Shown here piece after piece: positions 1 to 7,873 of a DNA stretch of 38,253 bases. Below the pieces are notes generated by a model that had not been told where the DNA came from, did not search any database, and saw nothing but the letters and a program-made list of their open reading frames with translations. A program made the translations under genes and the position numbers. The DNA comes from Candidatus Limiplasma pullicola (lineage in GTDB: Bacteria > Bacillota > Clostridia > Christensenellales > Aristaeellaceae), in the NCBI GenBank assembly GCA_018710985.1, contig DVIV01000013.1, positions 1-38,253 of the forward strand. Direction: 5' to 3'. Every line of letters starts with the position of its first letter. The stretch's first letter is position 1.

Positions 1-40
1 GCCCGCAAGCCCTCCAAAGTGAATTCGTATCGCCCGGCTT

Positions 41-135
41 TGCCGGGCGGGCGGGGAGTTTGCGCCCCTGGGCGCAAACATTTCTTAAGCATCTGGCGAA
101 AAAGGCCGCCGCAGGCGGACTTTTTCGACAAACTG
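41..135 (-). repeat. 95-bp dispersed hairpin-rich repeat, copy 1
   Basis: This segment matches 38123-38217 in reverse complement with three mismatches in 95 bp. Read in the direction of the adjacent deaminase gene it holds an AAAAAG...CTTTTT hairpin (99-125, one mismatch, TGC loop) and then a perfect TTTGCGCCC/GGGCGCAAA hairpin (59-78). A further GCCCGGC/GCCGGGC hairpin lies at about 32-48, mostly outside the shared part. It directly abuts the hairpin at 136-168. No reading frame is evident. It could be a REP/MITE-like element, a reused terminator module, or both. Confidence 0.9.
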
Positions 136-168
136 ACGCGGGCCATGCATAAACAGCATGGCCCGCGT
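136..168 (-). terminator. Hairpin after the dCMP deaminase gene
   Basis: A perfect 13-bp stem, ACGCGGGCCATGC with its complement around a 7-nt loop, begins 17 nt after the deaminase stop codon. The bases that follow in the transcript (CAGTTTGTCG) are only weakly U-rich. Termination may rely on the U-tailed hairpin of the neighbouring repeat. Confidence 0.7.
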
Positions 169-185
169 TTCGCTTGTGTGCAGGC

Positions 186-644
186 TTAGTCCAGCGGCTC
201 GTTGAACTGCTCCAGCTTCACGCCCGCCTCGTCGAAGATCTCCAGGGAGAACTTGTCCGGGTATCCCTGCTGATACACCACCCGCCGGATACCCACATTC
301 ACGATCATCTTGGCGCACACAGAGCAGGGCTGATGCGTGCAGTACAGCGTGCCTCCATCAATGGAAATGCCCAGCTTGGCCGCCTGCAGGATGGCGTTTT
401 GCTCGGCGTGGATGGCATAGCACAGCTCCGCGCGGGTGCCGGATTCAATGTTGAGCTTGCGGCGCATGCATTCGCCGCGCTCCTTGCAGGTTTTGAGTCC
501 CGCGGGCGCGCCGTTGTAGCCCGTGGTCATGATGCGCTTGTCCTTGACGATGACCGCGCCGATGCTGCGGCCCTCCACGTTGCAGCTGGTCCATTCCGAA
601 ATCAGGTAGGCCATTTTCATAAAGCGAATATCCCATTTATCCAT
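186..644 (-). CDS. comEB: dCMP deaminase (ComEB-type cytidine/deoxycytidylate deaminase)
   Basis: The product is a 152-aa cytosolic zinc deaminase that would convert dCMP to dUMP for thymidylate synthesis. The zinc site is complete: His79-Ala-Glu81, with Glu81 as proton shuttle, and Pro-Cys107-x-x-Cys110. The Asn44-Gly-Ala-Pro loop typical of dCMP deaminases is also present, and the length fits the family. The ATG at 644 was chosen because AAAGGGGG lies just upstream; the frame continues 20 codons further but across the promoter. It is a single-gene unit, divergent from spoVB, with a TTGCCA-N17-TATAAT promoter and a leader of about 20 nt. Related competence-locus deaminases share the fold, so the substrate is inferred from family resemblance. 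Confidence 0.9.
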   Translation of the reverse strand: MDKWDIRFMKMAYLISEWTSCNVEGRSIGAVIVKDKRIMTTGYNGAPAGLKTCKERGECMRRKLNIESGTRAELCYAIHAEQNAILQAAKLGISIDGGTLYCTHQPCSVCAKMIVNVGIRRVVYQQGYPDKFSLEIFDEAGVKLEQFNEPLD

Positions 645-671
645 TGCGCCGCCCCCTTTGCAGATGTAGGC

Positions 672-700
672 ATTATACCGCATGCGGCGTGATTTGGCAA
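672..700 (-). promoter_or_regulatory. Sigma-A-type promoter of the dCMP deaminase gene
   Basis: On the minus strand the -35 TTGCCA (695-700) and a consensus -10 TATAAT (672-677) are separated by exactly 17 bp. Transcription would start near 665, about 21 nt before the ATG. Confidence 0.85.
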
Positions 701-707
701 TCAAAAG

Positions 708-737
708 GTCATTACCGCGCCCGCCGCCTCATACCCT
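708..737 (+). promoter_or_regulatory. Possible sigma-E-like sporulation promoter for spoVB
   Basis: GTCATTAC (708-715) and CATACCCT (730-737) are separated by 14 bp and resemble the -35 and -10 of Bacillus mother-cell sigma-E promoters. spoVB belongs to the sigma-E regulon in Bacillus subtilis. The predicted start would leave only about a dozen bases before the ATG, touching the ribosome site, so this is tentative. Confidence 0.3.
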
Positions 738-757
738 GCCCTGTGGAGGCGAAGGCG

Positions 758-2059
758 ATGAAGGCTGTGGGCGCGAAAAAACAGACGGTATTCCTCACCG
801 GCGTCAACGCGGTGGTGCGCGCCATGGGGCTTTTGATGCGCGTGGTGCTCTCGCGCCTTCTCGGGGCGGAAATCATGGGCATCGCGGAACTGGCGCAGGG
901 CGTGCATATGCTGGCCATCACGCCGCTCACCTCCGGGTTGCCCATGGCCATCAGCCGGATGACGGCGCGCGCATCCTCTGAGGAAAAACAAAAGCCGCTG
1001 CTGGCAGGCGTGTTTCTGGTGCGGGTGGCCAGTGCCGCCCTGATTCCGGCGCTGCTGATCTTCTCTCCGCTCCTGGCGCGCTGGATGGGCGATGTGCGGG
1101 TGTTGCCCTCGCTGTGGTTCAGCGCTCCCTGCATTCTGATTCTGGGGTATTCCGCGGCCTTCAACGGGTATTGCTACGGCATGGAGCGCAGTCTGGAGCC
1201 CGCCATGAGCGAGCTGATTGAGCAGGCGGCGCGCCTGATTCTTTCGTTTTTGCTGCTTACCTGGCTCAGCCGTCTGACCGCCGCATGGCTTGCGGCCGTG
1301 CCGGTCGTGGCGACCATGCTGGCGGAGATCATCGGGCTGATTTTTGTGGTTTTGCGGCTGCGCATTCCCCTGCGGGGCGCCGCGCAGGCAACCGCCTGGC
1401 GCGAGCCCGTGCTGCGCCTGGCCGCGCCCGCGACGCTTTCCCGGCTGGTGCAGACGCTGCTGCGGTCGCTGACGGCCATTTTGATTCCTCTCCGGCTTCA
1501 GGCCAGCGGCCTGCCGGCGGCGGAAGCCACGTCCCGGCTGGGCATGCTCAACGGTATGGTGATGCCCATTCTCATGCTGCCCTGCGTCTTTACCAGCGCG
1601 CTTTCCATGGTGGCGCTTCCGCGCATCGCCAGGGCGGAGGATGATCCCCGCGAGCTGAAACGCCTGATTTTGACCTGCCTGGCTTCCTGCCTGCCGGTGG
1701 CGCTGGGATGCACGGCGGTGGTTTACGCGTCCGCGCCGTTTCTGGCCAATGTGGTTTACCGCATGGCGGACCTCACGGCGCTGTTTCGCGCGGGCGCGCC
1801 GCTGACGGCGCTGTTTGCCCTGAGCCACCTGCTCGGCTCCGTGACCACCGCGCTGGGACAGCAAAAACGCTCCATGTACGGAGCGGTTGCGGTTTCCGGC
1901 ACGACGCTGGCGCTGACCTGCCTGCTCGCGGCCATGCCCGGCATGCGTCTCTACGGCGTCATCGCCGCGCAGGCGGCCGGACAGATATTGATTTTGCTGT
2001 GGAATACGGGCATTCTGGCGCTGTGGCGCAGGGAGCGCCGCGCTGCCGCTCATGCCTGA
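758..2059 (+). CDS. spoVB: Stage V sporulation protein B-like lipid flippase (MurJ/MATE superfamily)
   Basis: A 433-aa polytopic membrane protein of the polysaccharide-transporter family that includes SpoVB, MurJ and Wzx; such proteins flip lipid-linked cell-wall precursors during spore cortex formation. The N-terminal stretch FLTGVNAVVRAMGLLMRVVL, with charged arginines in the first helices, is typical of SpoVB. About a dozen hydrophobic segments can be seen. The ATG at 758 was chosen because GGAGG sits 8 nt upstream. The protein is about 80 residues shorter than Bacillus SpoVB and may lack the last helix pair, although no frameshift is apparent. It overlaps the convergent methyltransferase gene by 10 bp at the stop codons. 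A general MurJ-like role cannot be excluded. Confidence 0.82.
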   Translation: MKAVGAKKQTVFLTGVNAVVRAMGLLMRVVLSRLLGAEIMGIAELAQGVHMLAITPLTSGLPMAISRMTARASSEEKQKPLLAGVFLVRVASAALIPALLIFSPLLARWMGDVRVLPSLWFSAPCILILGYSAAFNGYCYGMERSLEPAMSELIEQAARLILSFLLLTWLSRLTAAWLAAVPVVATMLAEIIGLIFVVLRLRIPLRGAAQATAWREPVLRLAAPATLSRLVQTLLRSLTAILIPLRLQASGLPAAEATSRLGMLNGMVMPILMLPCVFTSALSMVALPRIARAEDDPRELKRLILTCLASCLPVALGCTAVVYASAPFLANVVYRMADLTALFRAGAPLTALFALSHLLGSVTTALGQQKRSMYGAVAVSGTTLALTCLLAAMPGMRLYGVIAAQAAGQILILLWNTGILALWRRERRAAAHA

Positions 2060-2793
2060 TGATAGATTTGCCTGATTTCGTCCGTTTCGCTCCCGTCCTG
2101 CCGGTAGACGATCAGCGGCGGCAGCCACAAAAGGCCGGGTCTGGCGTTCTTCATCGCCTCCACCAGCGAAAGATAGGGCGCGCGGTCCACGCGCGCGCAG
2201 ACCATACGGATGCGCTTGGGCTCCAGGCGGCTGAGGCGCATGGCGTCCAGCAGTTCCAACAGGCGCGGGGCCGGAAACACCATGCTCAGCCGCCCGTGGG
2301 TACGCAGCACCGCGGCGCAGGCCGCCGTGATGTCCTGAATGGTGCAGTCGGTTTCGTGCCGCGCGAGCAGCAGCGGAGCCGTCTCGTTGGTCAGCGTGCC
2401 GCCGCGCTTGCCGTAGGGCGGATTGCAGACCGCCGCGTGCATGCTTTCCCGTCCGATGCGCTCATACGCCGCGCGCATGTCCGCCGCATGGACATGAATG
2501 CGCTCGGAAAGCCCGTTGAGCGCTACGGACCGCCGCGCCATATCCGCCATTTCAGGTTGAATTTCAAACGCTTCAAAGCTGGCGTCCGGCTGTTTCTGGC
2601 TGAGCAGAAGCGGCAAAATGCCCGTGCCGGTGCCCATGTCCGCGACCCGTTCACGGGGACGCAGCCGGGTGAAATCGGCAAGCAGCACCGCATCCATGCC
2701 GAAGCGAAAGGCGCGTGGATGCTGGATGATGTGCAGCCCGTTCCGCTGCAGATCATCCAGGCGTTCGCCGGGCTTGAGCAGGCTTTCGGTCAT
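2050..2793 (-). CDS. TrmN6/YabB-type tRNA adenine N6-methyltransferase
   Basis: A 247-aa SAM-dependent methyltransferase. Motif I reads VADMGTGTGILPLLL, and the catalytic N6-adenine motif NPPY lies in CNPPYGKRG near residue 120. The opening LKPGERLDDLQRNGLHIIQ followed by RFGMDAVLLADF is the usual start of the family that makes m6A37 in tRNA1-Val. The ATG at 2793 overlaps the stop of the SpoIID gene as ATGA, with AGAGG inside that gene's end, so translation is probably coupled. In Bacillus the orthologue yabB sits in a replication-linked cluster, so its pairing with a wall enzyme here is unusual. The tRNA target is inferred from the family. Confidence 0.85.
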   Translation of the reverse strand: MTESLLKPGERLDDLQRNGLHIIQHPRAFRFGMDAVLLADFTRLRPRERVADMGTGTGILPLLLSQKQPDASFEAFEIQPEMADMARRSVALNGLSERIHVHAADMRAAYERIGRESMHAAVCNPPYGKRGGTLTNETAPLLLARHETDCTIQDITAACAAVLRTHGRLSMVFPAPRLLELLDAMRLSRLEPKRIRMVCARVDRAPYLSLVEAMKNARPGLLWLPPLIVYRQDGSETDEIRQIYHQA

Positions 2794-5700
2794 GGCAGCA
2801 CCTCTAGGTAGGCAGTCTGGCAATAGCCCTGCACGGTTCCGTACTGCACCAGGCACCAGTTCTGGCCGGTCAGAATGATCTCGACCCGCTCGCCGGAGGG
2901 CACGGAGGTCAGAGGATCGCCGCTTTCAGCGCACATCGTCCACAGGCGCAGCGCCTCCCCGCCCTGGGGCGCCGCCGTCGCGTAGGTGGCCGATGCGGGA
3001 ACCTGAAGCGTCACATCCAGAATCACGCCGCCGTTGTTCACCATCCCGTTCTGGTCCGGCTGAATGCTGCCGGAAGGCTGGGACGTATTCCCGGACGACG
3101 ACCCGCCGGTCTGGCCGCTGCCTTCAGAGGGCCGGGTGGTGGTCAGATAGCTCGACATGACATAGCCGTACTGACCGCCATAGCTCACGTAGCTCCACTC
3201 GCTGCCCTCCACCAGCACCTTGACCTCCGCCAGGCGGGGAATGGTGCCGATGATCTGGGCGGAGCTGCTTGGAGAATAGCGCAGGTTGAGGCTTCCGGAC
3301 GCGGTGTTGACCCACGCGGTGACGGCTGTGCTCTCATCCGGCTGCTCCTGGGGCGGAGTGGGGGTAGGCTGCGAGGGCGTCTCCTCGCTGCCGCCGTCGG
3401 TTTCGGGCGTCTGGGCATCGTTCCCTTCTTCGTCCGCCTCCGGTTCCTGGGGTAAAGTGGGCTGGGTGTCAAAGCGCAGGAAGGAGGTCATCACATAGCC
3501 CTCGGTGCCGCCATAGGTGACCTGGCACCAGGGATCGCCGTAGCTGAGCACGGTGACGGCGCTGCCGCGCGGAATGGTACGAAGCACGCGGTAGGCGCTG
3601 CCGGGCTGCTCACGCAGGTTGAGCGAGCCGGACTCGGTCTGCACATAGGCGGTCAACGTGCCGCTGGAATTGCCGCCGGCATTTCCGGAATTGCCCTCAT
3701 TGCCGGAAGCGTCGCTGTCCTCCGACGGCGTCTGCGCGGAGTCGCCGTCAAAGGTGAGGTAGCTGGTCATGACGTAGCCGATGGTGTCGTTGTAGACCAC
3801 GTAGCACCAGCTGTCGCCGCGCTGCTGCACATTGATTGTGGCGTACTGGGGAATGCGGGCGATCACGCCGCCGTTTAGCGAAGGCTCGGTGCGCAGGTTG
3901 AGCAACCCGGAAACGGTGGTCACCACCGCGGTGGTGCCGGCGGAAATTTCCGGCTGGCCCTGATGGAAGGTCAGGTAGGTATTCATCACATAGCCGGTCT
4001 GCCCGCCATAGGTGGTCCGGCTCCAGGCCGAAAGCCTTTCGTCGATGCGGATGGTGGTGCCCTTGGGGATGCGGGCCAGCACGGGGCTGCCGGGCAGGGC
4101 GTCGCGGCGCAGGTTGAGGGACCCCGACACCGTGGTCACCACGGCGTAGAGCGCGTCATCGCCGCCGGGTTCCGGGGTGACGATGGGCTCGTTGGGGTCG
4201 TTGGCGTCGGTGTCATCGCCGGGTTCTTCCTCCCCGGTGGAATCGTCCGGCAGGTCGGGCATGGGCTCGTCCTGGAAGGTCAAAAAGACCGTCATGACAT
4301 AGCCCGTAATCCCGTTATAGGTGACGTGGCACCATTCCGCGCCGCGCTCATGTACGGTGATGGTAGCATACTGCGGGATGCGCGTGAGAATCGTGCTGCC
4401 CGACCGCGCCTGCTGACGCAGGTTGAGCGAGCCGCTCTGGGTGGTGACCACGGCGGTGGTGCCGCCTTCCGGCACGGAGGGGATGCTGCTGCCGCCGTCG
4501 GTAAAGGTGAGGTAACAGGTCATGCTGTAGCCGCTGATGCCGTTGTAGCGCACGCCGCACCAGACGCTTCCCTCCTGGGTGATCTCCACCAGCGCGCCGC
4601 GCGGGATGGTGGTGAGAATCTGGCTGCCCGCGCTGGCCTGCGCGCGCATGTTGAGCGAACCGTATTCCGTGGTCACGATGGCCGTGCGCACAGACGGCGT
4701 CTGCGTATCGCCTTCCGTGGTGCCGTCGCCCTGGTCGCCGCCCTCATCCCCCGTGCCGCCGGTCCCGTCCTGCGTGCCGTCCGAACCGGGCTCCAGGCTG
4801 TCGCCCGTGTAGGAGATATAGGCGGACATCACATAGCCGGTCATGCCCTGATAGCTGACCACGCACCAGGAACCGTCGTCGGAGGAGACGGTTACCTGCG
4901 TGCCTGAGGGAATCTGGGCGAGCACCTGCGCGCCGGTAGAGGCCGACGCGCGCAGGTTGACGCTGCCTGAGCCGTCCGAGGTGCCCACGGTCGCAGTGGC
5001 GCTGCCGGAGGATACCGCGTTCGACGGATAGGTGGAGGTGACGGCGGAGATATAGCCGGTGTTGGCATATGCCACGGTGGCATTGTACTGCACCCTGGCC
5101 CAGGAGCCGGACTGGCTGAACACCGTGAGCACGGCCCCGGAAGGCGCGGTGCTGACCACGCGCGCGCTCATGCTGCCCGCCTCGCGGAGATTGACGAAGT
5201 CCGATGCCGTCACCGTGGCAAAGCCGATGATGGAGGTCGGCGCCTCCTCCGTACCCGCGGGCGTGCCCGTGATGGAAAGCGCGTTGCTGGGCACATAGCC
5301 CTTGAGGTCGCCGAAGCGGATGAAGCACCAGGTGCCGTCGTTGGCCAGCACGTCCACGATGGCGCCGTTGCCCGCTGTGCCGATGAGGGACGCGGTGGTG
5401 GACTTCGCGCTGCGGATGGCCAGTGAGGAACCGGCGCTGACCAGCTTCACAGTTCCCCGGCAGGCGCTCATGCTTCCTTCCTCCAGGTCGGCGGGGGGCT
5501 CGACGGTGACCTGCTCCTCGGAGGAATCGGCGCTCAGAATGGTATTGGTAAAGCTGTGCTGCACCCGTTTGCAGCCTTCGTAGTAAAAGCCCAAAATCTG
5601 ATCATAGGTGTAGCCCAGCTTGGCCATGTACATGGCGCCGCGCTGGCTCATGCCCATGCCGTGTCCGTAGCGGCGCGCTTCCAGCACAAAGTTGGAGCCG

Positions 5701-6926
5701 CTTTTGGAAACGCTCCACAGCTCGTTGTCCAGGGACTGGATGCCCATGGACAGAAGGCTTTCCAGCTCGTCAAAGATATCGCAGGTGACGGTCACGGTGG
5801 CCGTGGCGGAAGATCCGGCGCTGTTTTTGGTAGCGGCGGTAAAGGTGAAGTCCATCTTGGTATACAGGCGGCTGGGAGAGGCGTACTTGGGCGTATGCGC
5901 GGTCACGTTTTTGAGGGTCTGAAGGGTGGTGTTGCTCTGCGTGGCCGAATACCCCATGCTCTGCAGCTTGCTCACGGCCTTGGTTTTGAGCAGGCTGATC
6001 AGGCCCGACGGATTTGACGAGCTGGTCAGATCGGCGTATACGGTTTTCTTTTTCACGGTGGAGCTGGGGTTGGCATAGTCGAAGGGATCGTCCTTGACCT
6101 TCATGTAGGCATAGGCCGTCCCGGAGCGGTCGATCTCGGTCTGGCCGCCGTTGCTGGCGGAATAGTAGGTGGTGATGTAGCTGGACCCGTACATGAGCAC
6201 GATGCCCTTGGTGGCGTCCACGGCGGCGACGCAGTTGGCGTTGCCCGACGGAGTGCCGCGGTAGACCTGGTCGCTGGTGGTGTCCTTCACGTCGTAGAGT
6301 CCGGAGGCGCGGTTTTGCATCATGCGCACGGTATAGGTGCGCGCGGCCACGGCCTGCGCCTTGAGGGCCTCGATGTTGGTGGAGTTGCCCATCTCGTAGG
6401 GCAGCACGCCGTAGAGATAGTTTTCGATATAGATGTTGGCGATGGTATAGAGCGTATAGCCGCCGCCGCTGGAAACGGCCTTGAAGGTCAGATCGCCCGG
6501 ATAGGGATTGTTGCTTTCGCGCGCCTGGCTGATCTTGATGCCGTTGGTTCCGCTGGCGCTGTGGCGGCGAAGGGAAAAGCTGGTGCCCATATTGGTTTTG
6601 ACGCCATTGTGGGTCAGCGTGATCGCGCCGGTGGAGCTGCTGAATCCCACCGTGAGGGTGCTACCGCTGGCGATAAACTCGCCCGTGGTGGAAATGCTGT
6701 AATTGCCCACCACGGTCAGATCCAGCCGGGAGGGACTGCCCAGCGAGGACAGGTATACCCGTACCATGCCGTTCATGGCGGACGCCTTCGTGCTCAGAGG
6801 CGCGGAGGCCACCTGCACGTCGTCTACCGAGGCGGCGGCGGCATAAGGCGCTCCGCCCGCCAGCATGACAGCGATCGCGCAAAGGGCTATCACTGCGCGC
6901 AGCCGCTCCCGTACGTTCTTTGGCAT
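2790..6926 (-). CDS. spoIID: Giant SpoIID-domain peptidoglycan enzyme with about ten SH3b repeats
   Basis: A 1378-aa exported protein. Residues 1-32 form a signal peptide ending AAAA. The SpoIID/LytB lytic transglycosylase domain spans about 145-455: it has VLPYEM with the likely catalytic Glu177, the helix EALKAQAVAARTYT, and YGHGMGMSQRGA at 420-431. About ten bacterial SH3 domains follow, near 490-553, 567-630, 644-706, 748-808, 824-884, 927-988, 998-1059, 1092-1152, 1202-1263 and a degenerate one at 1310-1378. Most show SLNLR...IP...W..V.Y.G..GYVM..YL. Acidic, proline- or glycine-rich linkers separate several of them. Bacillus SpoIID is about 340 aa, so this is roughly four times longer. 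The sigma-A-like promoter suggests vegetative expression, so it may be a general wall remodelling enzyme rather than the engulfment protein. Confidence 0.88.
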   Translation of the reverse strand: MPKNVRERLRAVIALCAIAVMLAGGAPYAAAASVDDVQVASAPLSTKASAMNGMVRVYLSSLGSPSRLDLTVVGNYSISTTGEFIASGSTLTVGFSSSTGAITLTHNGVKTNMGTSFSLRRHSASGTNGIKISQARESNNPYPGDLTFKAVSSGGGYTLYTIANIYIENYLYGVLPYEMGNSTNIEALKAQAVAARTYTVRMMQNRASGLYDVKDTTSDQVYRGTPSGNANCVAAVDATKGIVLMYGSSYITTYYSASNGGQTEIDRSGTAYAYMKVKDDPFDYANPSSTVKKKTVYADLTSSSNPSGLISLLKTKAVSKLQSMGYSATQSNTTLQTLKNVTAHTPKYASPSRLYTKMDFTFTAATKNSAGSSATATVTVTCDIFDELESLLSMGIQSLDNELWSVSKSGSNFVLEARRYGHGMGMSQRGAMYMAKLGYTYDQILGFYYEGCKRVQHSFTNTILSADSSEEQVTVEPPADLEEGSMSACRGTVKLVSAGSSLAIRSAKSTTASLIGTAGNGAIVDVLANDGTWCFIRFGDLKGYVPSNALSITGTPAGTEEAPTSIIGFATVTASDFVNLREAGSMSARVVSTAPSGAVLTVFSQSGSWARVQYNATVAYANTGYISAVTSTYPSNAVSSGSATATVGTSDGSGSVNLRASASTGAQVLAQIPSGTQVTVSSDDGSWCVVSYQGMTGYVMSAYISYTGDSLEPGSDGTQDGTGGTGDEGGDQGDGTTEGDTQTPSVRTAIVTTEYGSLNMRAQASAGSQILTTIPRGALVEITQEGSVWCGVRYNGISGYSMTCYLTFTDGGSSIPSVPEGGTTAVVTTQSGSLNLRQQARSGSTILTRIPQYATITVHERGAEWCHVTYNGITGYVMTVFLTFQDEPMPDLPDDSTGEEEPGDDTDANDPNEPIVTPEPGGDDALYAVVTTVSGSLNLRRDALPGSPVLARIPKGTTIRIDERLSAWSRTTYGGQTGYVMNTYLTFHQGQPEISAGTTAVVTTVSGLLNLRTEPSLNGGVIARIPQYATINVQQRGDSWCYVVYNDTIGYVMTSYLTFDGDSAQTPSEDSDASGNEGNSGNAGGNSSGTLTAYVQTESGSLNLREQPGSAYRVLRTIPRGSAVTVLSYGDPWCQVTYGGTEGYVMTSFLRFDTQPTLPQEPEADEEGNDAQTPETDGGSEETPSQPTPTPPQEQPDESTAVTAWVNTASGSLNLRYSPSSSAQIIGTIPRLAEVKVLVEGSEWSYVSYGGQYGYVMSSYLTTTRPSEGSGQTGGSSSGNTSQPSGSIQPDQNGMVNNGGVILDVTLQVPASATYATAAPQGGEALRLWTMCAESGDPLTSVPSGERVEIILTGQNWCLVQYGTVQGYCQTAYLEVLP

Positions 6927-6977
6927 TTCGGTCGTTCCTCCCTCGCAAAGTCCGTAATACTTTCGTAATCATTTTGG

Positions 6978-7006
6978 ATTGTACCACACGTTTTCCGCTT
7001 TGTCCA
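6978..7006 (-). promoter_or_regulatory. Sigma-A-type promoter of the SpoIID-methyltransferase pair
   Basis: On the minus strand TGGACA (7001-7006) and TACAAT (6978-6983) are separated by 17 bp. The site lies between spoIVFB and the SpoIID gene, about 50 nt before the ATG at 6926. The ribosome site GGAGG ends 10 nt before that ATG. Confidence 0.75.
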
Positions 7007-7045
7007 TGCTCTTTGCACAGGGAATGCTTACCTTCCCTGGCATTC

Positions 7046-7873
7046 TTACTTTTCGGGAAACAGCCTTTGAGCCAGCTCGCTTTCCGAAATACTTTCACGA
7101 ATGTGCCCGGTTTCGGGGTCCACCACCAGCAGCAGATGATAGCGAAGGCTGGAGAGGCGGTCCGCCAGCCGTGCCAGCGTCAAAGTGGACGGCGGACCGG
7201 CACACGCATAGGCGTCGACGGGTATCATGCGGCCTCCCGCGAGCTTGTGCGCGGCGTCCTGCACGCGCTGCATGCGCCGGACCGACTGCGCCACGCCGGA
7301 GGCGTGCGCCGCATAGGCCAGGTATGGTCCAGCGCACAGCAGCGACAGGTTCACATGTCCCAGCCATGCCCCATACAGTCCCAGCGCGACCATGGAAAGG
7401 CCCAGCGCATAGGCCAGGCCCGTCAGTATGCGCTGCGCCGGGCGCTCCATGCCCAGCCGCTCGCCGGCGGCCAGCAGCGCCCGCGCGCCGTCCAGCGGCC
7501 ACACGGGCAGCAGATTAAACGCCGCCAGGGAGGCATTGGCCAGGTAAAGCGCATGGAAGAAGGGCGATTTCGGCGCAAAGCGCAGGCAGAGCCAGGCTCC
7601 CAGCGCGCTGGCCAGAACGCCCGCCAGCGAGACGGCGGCCTTTCTGCCCGGTGAGAGGCGGTCAAAGCAGGCCGCGTCGGCCATGCCGCCAAAGGGCGTG
7701 AGCTCCACCACGCAGCGTTTTACGCCGCACAGCGCCATGGCCGCCACGTGCGCCGCCTCGTGCCAGGCGAGCGCTGCGACGGCTGCCAGCACCGCATGGC
7801 TGGGGGCCAGCAAAAAGCTCACGCCCAGCCACGCCGCGCCTGCGGGATGCACACGCAGTTTGAGGCGCATCAT
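7046..7873 (-). CDS. spoIVFB: SpoIVFB-type M50 intramembrane metalloprotease
   Basis: A 275-aa site-2-type protease. The zinc motif His38-Glu39-x-x-His42 sits in a membrane helix, and the third ligand is Asp128 in NLLPVWPLDG. Spacing and length match Bacillus SpoIVFB, which cleaves pro-sigma-K in the forespore membrane. Residues from about 195 on form one CBS-like domain that ends in FPEK. The start ATG overlaps the stop of the upstream gene as ATGA; a second ATG follows at 7870. It is the last gene of the long minus-strand operon and follows a SpoIVFA-like partner, as in Bacillus. No sigK gene lies in the window, so the substrate is inferred. Confidence 0.87.
   Translation of the reverse strand: MMRLKLRVHPAGAAWLGVSFLLAPSHAVLAAVAALAWHEAAHVAAMALCGVKRCVVELTPFGGMADAACFDRLSPGRKAAVSLAGVLASALGAWLCLRFAPKSPFFHALYLANASLAAFNLLPVWPLDGARALLAAGERLGMERPAQRILTGLAYALGLSMVALGLYGAWLGHVNLSLLCAGPYLAYAAHASGVAQSVRRMQRVQDAAHKLAGGRMIPVDAYACAGPPSTLTLARLADRLSSLRYHLLLVVDPETGHIRESISESELAQRLFPEK

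Noticed and set aside
701-2128. Long minus-strand frame opposite spoVB
   Set aside because: Its translation is rich in Arg, Gln, His and Gly, with no domain and no ribosome site. It is the antisense shadow of a high-GC gene.
3124-5328. Possible DNA-level tandem repeats within the SpoIID gene
   Set aside because: The SH3b repeats are clear in protein but the DNA copies are well diverged, so no recent tandem duplication or phase-variable array is claimed.
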